A stretch of 11,537 nucleotides of DNA, taken from Clostridiaceae bacterium (GTDB lineage: Bacteria; Bacillota; Clostridia; Lachnospirales; Lachnospiraceae). The translations under genes and the position numbers were made by a program. Positions 6,881 through 11,537 of this stretch are shown piece by piece. Where the stretch lies: positions 1-11,537 of the forward strand of contig JAGZXV010000185.1 of the NCBI GenBank assembly GCA_018378255.1. Direction: 5' to 3'. Numbering within the stretch: position 1 is the first letter of the stretch; each line of letters starts with the position of its first letter. Under the pieces are notes generated by a model that made no database searches, was not told the DNA's origin, and saw nothing but the letters and a program-made list of their open reading frames with translations.

Positions 6881-7639
6881 ATGAGGATGAAACAGGGGGT
6901 GTCCATTCTGCTGGTTTGTTTTTTACTGGCAGGGTGTTCGGCCGTTGGCGGGAAGAAAAAAGAGGATTATAAGAAAATTGTGGACGATTTTGCCGGTATC
7001 ACTCTTTTACAGGATCAGGATGGGGGAGCTTATGAGAAAGCATTGGAAGCCGTAGGCATTTATCTGAAGGATTCTAATCAGGAGACTCTGAATGAAGCCC
7101 GTGCAGCAGTCAGCAAGACAATCGAGCGCATGGAAGAAGACAGCAGTTCCATGGCGGAATATGAGATGGATGAGGAATTTAAGGAACTTCTCATAAAATA
7201 TGGACTGGACCCGGAGGAATATAAGATCAATGCAGATATGAGAAGCGGTTATCTGGCGGGATATATCAGCAGCCTTCAATATCTGGAGTATTACCTGGAG
7301 AATGAAGGTACGGGAAGCGTAACCCGGGAAAGCCTGGAATTTACTTACCAATACGATGTGGAAGAGCAGGAGTATATGGGCGGCTTTTATTACAGCGGCA
7401 TCAATTACTGGTTTGCGGAATGGGGAGAAGAAGAAACCGCATATGTGAAACAGCAGGTAGTGGATAAGCTCCAATATTTGACTGCGGAAGATCCTGTTTG
7501 GGAGAAGAGCCGGGATGCTGTGGAACGGAGGCTGAACGTTTATCTGGACACAATAGAAAAACATATGGATCAGTGGCTGGATTTCATTGGAGAAAACCAG
7601 GAAGATCTTTATCAGATGCAGAAAAAAATGGGGAAATGA
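6881..7639 (+). CDS. Lipoprotein resembling the extracytoplasmic domain of the upstream kinase
   Basis: A 252-aa protein with a short lipoprotein signal peptide: basic start, hydrophobic ILLVCFLLAG and lipobox LAGC with Cys19 as the lipidation site, followed by a basic linker GGKKK. The mature part is acidic and almost wholly helical, with many aromatic residues (YLEYYLE, YWFAEW). Three anchor points match the outer domain of the kinase protein with near-equal spacing: GG 48-49 versus 781-782, LEY 135-137 versus 867-869, ETA 185-187 versus 916-918; a Pro-25-Asp spacing near the C terminus also agrees. It is therefore probably a lipid-anchored paralogue of the sensor domain, on the same face of the membrane. 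AAAGGGAGGAGG lies 8 nt before ATG; 59 bp separates it from the kinase stop, with no terminator seen. Function not known. Confidence 0.8.
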   Translation: MRMKQGVSILLVCFLLAGCSAVGGKKKEDYKKIVDDFAGITLLQDQDGGAYEKALEAVGIYLKDSNQETLNEARAAVSKTIERMEEDSSSMAEYEMDEEFKELLIKYGLDPEEYKINADMRSGYLAGYISSLQYLEYYLENEGTGSVTRESLEFTYQYDVEEQEYMGGFYYSGINYWFAEWGEEETAYVKQQVVDKLQYLTAEDPVWEKSRDAVERRLNVYLDTIEKHMDQWLDFIGENQEDLYQMQKKMGK

Positions 7640-7655
7640 AAGGGATGGGCGTGTG

Positions 7656-7973
7656 ATGGAAGAATTTAAAATGGAAAAAGTCATAGAGATGATAGAAACG
7701 CAGCTGGCAAAGGGGACGGATTTTGAGTCTCTGGTGTATGAATTTAAACAGAGGGTTTATGATTGTACCGTATCCGTAAATAATATAAAAGAGAACGGAT
7801 GGTTTGTGGTTGACATAGGGGTTGAAGTTCCGGACACGAACCGCATGTTTTACATGGGATGTGCGAGAGAGAGGAGTCTGGAGGGAGTTTTAGATTTTTT
7901 TAAAAATGAAGAAAATGAAAAGATTGTGCAGGGGTATATCAGTATTTTGATCAGACGTGTTAATGAAGAATAA
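7656..7973 (+). CDS. Small soluble protein of unknown function, last gene of kinase module
   Basis: A 105-aa protein I do not recognise. The frame extends upstream into the lipoprotein gene, but AAAGGGA at 7639-7645 and the GTG/ATG pair at 7653/7656 point to a start here, 16 bp after the lipoprotein stop. It has no signal peptide or membrane segment, so it is probably cytoplasmic. The N-terminal ~40 residues form an amphipathic helical region (EKVIEMIETQLAKG, FESLVYEFKQRV), followed by a beta-rich core (CTVSVNNI, WFVVDIGVEV, RMFYMGCA) and a C-terminal helix (EKIVQGYISILIRRV). The short spacing argues for co-transcription with the lipoprotein and kinase. It could be an accessory or modulatory subunit; that is only a guess. 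Confidence 0.7.
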   Translation: MEEFKMEKVIEMIETQLAKGTDFESLVYEFKQRVYDCTVSVNNIKENGWFVVDIGVEVPDTNRMFYMGCARERSLEGVLDFFKNEENEKIVQGYISILIRRVNEE

Positions 7974-8071
7974 AACAGGATCAATGACGACAGCCGGGGC
8001 GGCTTTGCGGGATAAAGGTTTCGTCGGAAATCCGGTGGAAAAAAGTTGCAGGAAGTGGAAACAACCGGTTA

Positions 8072-8077
8072 TATAAT
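8072..8077 (+). promoter_or_regulatory. Probable -10 box for the DnaJ-like/AraC operon
   Basis: A perfect TATAAT lies 72 bp before the start codon, but there is no good -35 box at 16-18 bp; the nearest TTG (8046) gives a 20-bp spacer. This is what an activator-dependent promoter looks like, and an AraC-type regulator is encoded in the same unit. Two CCGGT motifs (8032-8036 and 8065-8069) lie just upstream. Confidence 0.5.
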
Positions 8078-8149
8078 GAATTCATCAGATAGAGATAACC
8101 AAAAGGAAAACAAATAACAAAATAATCCGTATGATGAAAGGGGAACATT

Positions 8150-8713
8150 ATGATGAAAAAAACAAGTAAATTATTAGCAGGTATTTTCACAGCAGCACTT
8201 TTGACGGCGGCCATGGGTATGACAGCCTTTGCAGGAGAAAGAGATTACGATTACACAAATCCATACGATCCGATGCTTAAAAATCTGGAAAAGACATTGG
8301 AAGAAAGCAATAAACAGTATCAGAGCGCTTACGATAAGATCCTTGAGGATTTTGATAAAGAGGTTGAGGAGATAAGAAAAGAGGAGAAGGAAGCCGCCAA
8401 AAAGGAAAGCAAAAAATCGGACAGCGGCAAAACGTCCGGCTCCGGCACCAAGTCCTATTCAGGAAATGCTTATACACCGCGGGTAACTCTTCCTCAGGAA
8501 ACCCAAAGAAGTGGGGCGATCTGCAGAAAATGCGATGGTACGGGCAAGGTGAAATGTGAGGACTGCGGCGGCTCCGGGAAAAAAGTGCGGATTAAAAGCA
8601 GTATCAACCTGGGTTCGGGCGCAAGCACATATGAAGAAACCACAATCTGCAGAAGATGCAATGGAAGCAAAAAGACAGTCTGTCTGGGATGCCTGGGAGA
8701 CGGTGAAGTGTGA
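8150..8713 (+). CDS. Secreted protein with DnaJ-type cysteine-rich zinc-finger repeats
   Basis: A 187-aa protein with a clear Sec signal peptide: KK near the N terminus, hydrophobic core LLAGIFTAALLTAAMGM, and a likely cut after AFA (28/29). Next come a charged coiled-coil-like segment (~43-90, LEKTLEESN to AAKKESKK), a Ser/Gly-rich linker (~90-108), and four CxxC motifs: C125/C128 (CRKCDGTG), C136/C139 (CEDCGGSG), C167/C170 (CRRCNGSK) and C178/C181 (CLGCLGDG). These match the CxxCxGxG repeats of the DnaJ zinc-binding domain, the third being degenerate. There is no J domain, so it is not a DnaJ co-chaperone. AAAGGGG at 8137-8143 supports ATG 8150 or 8153. The stop is 11 bp before the AraC regulator, suggesting one transcript. 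Its role outside the membrane is not known. Confidence 0.85.
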   Translation: MMKKTSKLLAGIFTAALLTAAMGMTAFAGERDYDYTNPYDPMLKNLEKTLEESNKQYQSAYDKILEDFDKEVEEIRKEEKEAAKKESKKSDSGKTSGSGTKSYSGNAYTPRVTLPQETQRSGAICRKCDGTGKVKCEDCGGSGKKVRIKSSINLGSGASTYEETTICRRCNGSKKTVCLGCLGDGEV

Positions 8714-8724
8714 GGTAGAAAAGA

Positions 8725-9630
8725 GTGAAGCTGATACGCAGCATAAAACTGAACAGCGGCAGCAAAGAGGAACAGCTGCCTGATATTGCACCTGATTTTC
8801 CTTATATCGCATCCAGGGTGGAGCTGGATCAGTATATGGGAAGATTCGTGCCATGGCATTGGCATAATGCGGTGGAAGTGTTCTACGTTGAAAGCGGTGC
8901 GCTGGAATACTATACGCCTAAGGGAATGACTGTATTTTTGGCGGGCACAGGCGGCATGGTAAATTCCAATGTGCTTCATATGACGAAAAAAGGTATGGAG
9001 CATACGGTATCATCTCTTCATATCTTTGATCCCTCTCTGATTGCAGGGGGACAGAGCGGCAGGATCTGGCAAAAATATATCATGCCTCTGATTACTGCCT
9101 CGCGGGTGGAGATCATTGCCCTGTCCCCTGAAGTGCCGGAACAGAAAGAGATTCTGGATAGAATCTGTCTGGCATTTGAACTGCCGGAAAGCGGTTTGGG
9201 ATATGAAATGGAGCTGAGAAATGCTCTGAGCGATATCTGGGTCCGGATGTTTGAACTGTCAGGTCCGTTACTCGAGGAACATGATCCCAATGACAGGGCA
9301 AACAGCAAGATAAAGCTGATGATGACCTATGTCCATGAGAATTATGAGAAAAAGATTACGATTGAGGAACTGGCCGCTGCCGCTTTTTCCAGTGAACGGG
9401 AGTGTTTCCGCATCTTTCATGATTACCTGCACACGACGCCGGCAAAATATATAAAAAGCTACCGCCTGCAGATGGCCTGCGCTATGCTGGCCCAGGGCAG
9501 GGAACCGGTTACTGCAATCGGACATTTGTGCGGGCTGGGCAGCAGCAGTTATTTCGGCAAAACCTTTCGGGAGAATATCGGCTGCACCCCGCTGGAATAC
9601 CGGCGCAAATGGCAGGATAATGACAGATAA
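8725..9630 (+). CDS. AraC-family transcriptional regulator with N-terminal cupin sensor
   Basis: A 301-aa cytoplasmic regulator. GTG 8725 has GAGGT at 8712-8716, 8 nt upstream, overlapping the end of the preceding gene. The N-terminal half holds the cupin signature WHWHNAVEVFYVESG (44-58; H45, H47, E51), typical of AraC proteins that bind sugars or similar small ligands. The C-terminal ~100 residues carry the two helix-turn-helices: ITIEELAAAAFSSERECFRIF (211-231) and PVTAIGHLCGLGSSSYFGKTF (261-281), ending with the CTPLEYRR motif (287-294). It is 11 bp after the secreted zinc-finger gene and probably controls that operon; the ligand cannot be deduced. No terminator is visible after it. Confidence 0.93.
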   Translation: MKLIRSIKLNSGSKEEQLPDIAPDFPYIASRVELDQYMGRFVPWHWHNAVEVFYVESGALEYYTPKGMTVFLAGTGGMVNSNVLHMTKKGMEHTVSSLHIFDPSLIAGGQSGRIWQKYIMPLITASRVEIIALSPEVPEQKEILDRICLAFELPESGLGYEMELRNALSDIWVRMFELSGPLLEEHDPNDRANSKIKLMMTYVHENYEKKITIEELAAAAFSSERECFRIFHDYLHTTPAKYIKSYRLQMACAMLAQGREPVTAIGHLCGLGSSSYFGKTFRENIGCTPLEYRRKWQDNDR

Positions 9631-9645
9631 AGGCAGTAAATCGCA

Positions 9646-9674
9646 TATTCACGCGTAATACATTGCACTATAAT
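9646..9674 (+). promoter_or_regulatory. Probable promoter for the 79-aa orphan gene
   Basis: A perfect TATAAT at 9669-9674 with a poor -35 (TATTCA 9646-9651 at 17 bp, or TTCACG 9648-9653 at 15 bp). It lies 76 bp before the start codon of the orphan. Confidence 0.45.
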
Positions 9675-9749
9675 GATATTTATAAAAGGTAATGGAGAAG
9701 TGGTAAATATCTTATAGCTGCCGGTAAACGGAAGAATGGAGCGTGAAAT

Positions 9750-9989
9750 ATGATAAAGCTGAATATTTTAAACATGAAAAAGTTTTTACAGACAGTGAAT
9801 GACTGCAGCAGTCCGGTAAACCTTATAGACGCGGATGGCAGAAGGGAAAATATCAATAAGAATTTCCTGTTCCAGAGGGAGATGATGAACCAGCATATAA
9901 AAAACGGTAAATATTCACGTCTTGTACTGGAAATTGCAAAACCAAAAGACTACATGAACATTATTTTTTACTATATAGGAGATTGCTGA
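9750..9989 (+). CDS. Small protein of unknown function (79 aa)
   Basis: ATG 9750 is preceded by GGAG at 9738-9741 with 8-nt spacing. The product is short and soluble: an N-terminal helix (LNILNMKKFLQTVNDCS), a hairpin (SPVNLIDADG), a basic linker, and a final hydrophobic strand or helix (MNIIFYYIGDC) ending in Cys. The layout reminds me of short hypothetical proteins common in Lachnospiraceae genomes, but I know no assigned function. It stands alone, with its own -10 box upstream and hairpins starting at the stop codon, which supports it as a real expressed gene. Confidence 0.7.
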   Translation: MIKLNILNMKKFLQTVNDCSSPVNLIDADGRRENINKNFLFQREMMNQHIKNGKYSRLVLEIAKPKDYMNIIFYYIGDC

Positions 9990-10004
9990 CAGATACTCTG
10001 TCAG
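9986..10004 (+). other. Perfect hairpin overlapping the stop codon of the 79-aa gene
   Basis: An 8-bp perfect stem CTGACAGA/TCTGTCAG with a TAC loop; the TGA stop lies in its left arm. There is no T run after it, so it is more likely an mRNA-end structure than a terminator. Confidence 0.5.
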
Positions 10005-10015
10005 AGAACTTTCAT

Positions 10016-10059
10016 TGCAGGCGGATAAAATCCGCCTGTATTCAATTCTGTCTTTTAAC
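10016..10059 (+). terminator. Probable intrinsic terminator after the 79-aa gene
   Basis: A perfect 8-bp stem CAGGCGGA (10018-10025) with TCCGCCTG (10031-10038), extended by G-U and T-A pairs to 10016-10040, loop TAAAA, then a T-rich but interrupted tract. Confidence 0.65.
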
Positions 10060-10145
10060 CAATCTGCATAGATATTCTGATTATCTGGCCGGATGACTTA
10101 CCGGCGCGTTCTGAAACGGACGTCCCCCCGAATATAACGTAATGT

Positions 10146-10174
10146 TTGCAAATCCCACATTCAGCAGTTATAAT
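10146..10174 (+). promoter_or_regulatory. Promoter for lysA
   Basis: TTGCAA (10146-10151, 4/6) and a perfect TATAAT (10169-10174) with a 17-bp spacer, 35 bp before the lysA start. The implied leader is only ~30 nt, too short for a lysine riboswitch or T-box. Confidence 0.7.
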
Positions 10175-10209
10175 AGATCGAGAAACTAAAGAAAGAAGGA
10201 AATGTGATA

Positions 10210-11469
10210 ATGGGAAAGATTTTGTCGGATGTGACAGACCGGTTACATTTTTTTGAGGGAATTGATCCGGTCGGTTTGGCAGAAAACTACGGAACTCCTC
10301 TTTATGTTTATAATGAGAGAATTTTAAGAACACGCTGCCGCGATTTAAAGCGGTTTGTAACCTATCCAAAGTTTGAAGTGGATTATTCATCAAAGGCCAA
10401 CTGCAATCTGGCATTTCTTCAGATTGTAAAGAGTGAAGGGCTGAAGGTGGATGCAGTGTCCATGGGGGAGATTTATGCCCAGAGACTGGCCGGGTTTGAG
10501 CCGGAGGATATCTTTTTTATCTGTAACAATGTGTCAGAGGAGGAGATGATGTACGCGATTGAGGAAGGCGTGCTGATCAGCGTGGATTCTCTGGCCCAAT
10601 TGGAGCAGTTTGGCAGACTGAATCCGGGAGGAAGGGTTGCGGTACGTGTGAATCCTGGTATCGGGGCAGGCCATCATGAAAAAGTGGTTACGGCAGGAAA
10701 GAAAACGAAATTCGGCATTTCGACGGATCAGCTGGATCAGGTGAGGGAAATTCTGGAACGTTATCATTTGACATTGGCGGGAATCAACCAGCATATCGGT
10801 TCCCTGTATATGAAAGGCGATGAGCTGCTGCAGAGCATGGACCGGCTTTTGGAGATCGTTATGGAGTTTAAGGACCTGGAGTTTGTGGATCTTGGCGGTG
10901 GATTTGGGATTCCATATCATAAAGAAGACGGAGAAGAGCGCCTCGATCTGGAAGAACTCGGAAAAGCGATCGATGAAAAGATGAAGGAATTTACAGCGCG
11001 TTACGGAAAGGAAATCACCCTGCGCATTGAGCCGGGCCGTTATATATCAGCCGAATCCAGCGTACTGTTGGGAAGGGTACATGCTGTTAAATACAACGGA
11101 GGCCAAAAATATGTGGGAAGTGACATCGGCTTCAGCGTTTTAATAAGGCCTGCCATGTATGATTCCTATCATGGCGTTGAGATTTACCGTCCGGGGGACG
11201 AGCCGTCTGTGGAGAAGGAAGAAGTCACGATTGTGGGAAATATCTGCGAAAGCGGTGATATACTCGCCAAAAACAGGCTGCTTCCAAAGATCCGGCAGAA
11301 AGATGTGCTGGGGGTTCTGGATGCAGGCGCATATGGACAATCCATGTCTTCCAACTATAACAACAGGCTGCGTCCGGCAGAGGTATTGATCCGGGAAAAC
11401 GGAGAGGTTGTATTGATCCGGGAACGGGATACGTTGGAGGATCTGGTAAGACATCAGATTTTATTATAG
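10210..11469 (+). CDS. lysA: Diaminopimelate decarboxylase
   Basis: A PLP enzyme that decarboxylates meso-diaminopimelate to L-lysine, the last step of lysine synthesis. The frame also contains GTG 10204, but AGAAGGA (10194-10200) is 9 nt from ATG 10210, giving 419 aa, the usual length. Fold-type III motifs are all present: PLP lysine K62 in SSKANCN, H195 in INQHIGS, glycine loop GGGFG (229-233), EPGR (274-277), the partner-subunit cysteine C346 in CESGD, and Y375 in DAGAYG. CESGD and the length favour this enzyme over carboxynorspermidine or ornithine decarboxylase. It has its own promoter; the next gene starts 18 bp after its stop and may be co-transcribed. Confidence 0.94.
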   Translation: MGKILSDVTDRLHFFEGIDPVGLAENYGTPLYVYNERILRTRCRDLKRFVTYPKFEVDYSSKANCNLAFLQIVKSEGLKVDAVSMGEIYAQRLAGFEPEDIFFICNNVSEEEMMYAIEEGVLISVDSLAQLEQFGRLNPGGRVAVRVNPGIGAGHHEKVVTAGKKTKFGISTDQLDQVREILERYHLTLAGINQHIGSLYMKGDELLQSMDRLLEIVMEFKDLEFVDLGGGFGIPYHKEDGEERLDLEELGKAIDEKMKEFTARYGKEITLRIEPGRYISAESSVLLGRVHAVKYNGGQKYVGSDIGFSVLIRPAMYDSYHGVEIYRPGDEPSVEKEEVTIVGNICESGDILAKNRLLPKIRQKDVLGVLDAGAYGQSMSSNYNNRLRPAEVLIRENGEVVLIRERDTLEDLVRHQILL

Positions 11470-11487
11470 TCGAAAAGAGGATAGCCT

Positions 11488-11537
11488 ATGAAAATAGTAG
11501 ATCTTATTCTGTTTATGGGACAGAGCAATATGGCGGG
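11488..11537 (+). CDS. SGNH/SASA-type carbohydrate acetylesterase, N-terminal fragment (partial)
   Basis: Only the first 16 codons are in the window. ATG 11488 has AAGAGG at 11475-11480, 7 nt upstream. The start of the protein runs straight into FMGQSNMA, the block I motif of the SASA/CE6 esterase family (sialate O-acetylesterase-like), where Ser13 would be the nucleophile. No signal peptide precedes it, so an intracellular enzyme is expected. The exact substrate cannot be told from this fragment. Confidence 0.75.
   Translation, partial: MKIVDLILFMGQSNMA

Noticed and set aside
7007..7684. 225-codon reverse-strand frame across the lipoprotein gene
   Set aside because: It is antisense to a gene with a lipobox and good start signals; the product is a Phe/Ile/Leu-rich low-information translation typical of a shadow frame.
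7992..8006. Short GC hairpin after the 105-aa gene as a terminator
   Set aside because: The stem is only 5 bp (AGCCG/CGGCT) followed by three T, too weak to call; the end of the kinase operon remains undefined.
8494..9003. 169-codon reverse-strand frame over the zinc-finger and AraC genes
   Set aside because: It spans two well-supported opposite-strand genes and shows no motif of its own.
10039..10209. Possible lysine riboswitch or T-box before lysA
   Set aside because: The promoter at 10146-10174 leaves only ~30 nt of leader, and I see no T-box GGUGG-type sequence or multi-helix riboswitch layout.

Overview
The window looks like chromosomal DNA from an anaerobic gut Firmicute of the Lachnospiraceae/Clostridia type. 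This rests on strong GGAGG-type ribosome binding sites, many GTG/TTG start options, compact intrinsic terminators, a eukaryotic-style NADP isocitrate dehydrogenase, and a clostridial-style Ser/Thr kinase with an 'IKELFP' beta-3 strand. All genes that I accept are on the + strand. I see no tRNA, rRNA, CRISPR array or insertion sequence.

Left part (1-2480), housekeeping metabolism. The 3' end of a probable LysR-type regulator is closed by a terminator. Next come an NADP-dependent isocitrate dehydrogenase (icd) and, 62 bp later, a small FMN flavoprotein with a four-cysteine motif, closed by a second terminator. The isocitrate dehydrogenase has Phe where the family's catalytic Tyr normally sits.

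Middle part (2490-7973), the most interesting region. A good promoter and a terminator-like leader hairpin precede four co-directional genes: (i) a 376-aa protein with an XRE-like helix-turn-helix and a very acidic C-terminal stretch; (ii) a 975-aa membrane protein joining a Ser/Thr kinase domain, a NACHT/STAND-type P-loop NTPase, one transmembrane helix and a ~230-aa extracytoplasmic helical domain; (iii) a 252-aa lipoprotein whose motif spacing suggests it is a free-standing paralogue of that extracytoplasmic domain; (iv) a 105-aa soluble orphan. I read this as an envelope-sensing signalling module, possibly a defence or stress receptor: outside sensor, NACHT switch, cytoplasmic kinase effector, a possible DNA-binding target, and a lipid-anchored partner of the sensor. 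The domain calls come from visible motifs; the system-level reading is inference.

Right part (7974-11537). A perfect TATAAT box precedes a secreted protein with four DnaJ-type CxxC zinc-finger repeats but no J domain, followed 11 bp later by an AraC/cupin regulator. Then come a 79-aa orphan with its own promoter and terminator, diaminopimelate decarboxylase (lysA, last step of lysine synthesis), and the first 16 codons of a GQSNM-type carbohydrate acetylesterase cut by the window edge.

No gene-free stretch exceeds 300 bp. The longest gaps are 214 bp before lysA and about 180 bp before the DnaJ-like gene; both contain promoter elements.
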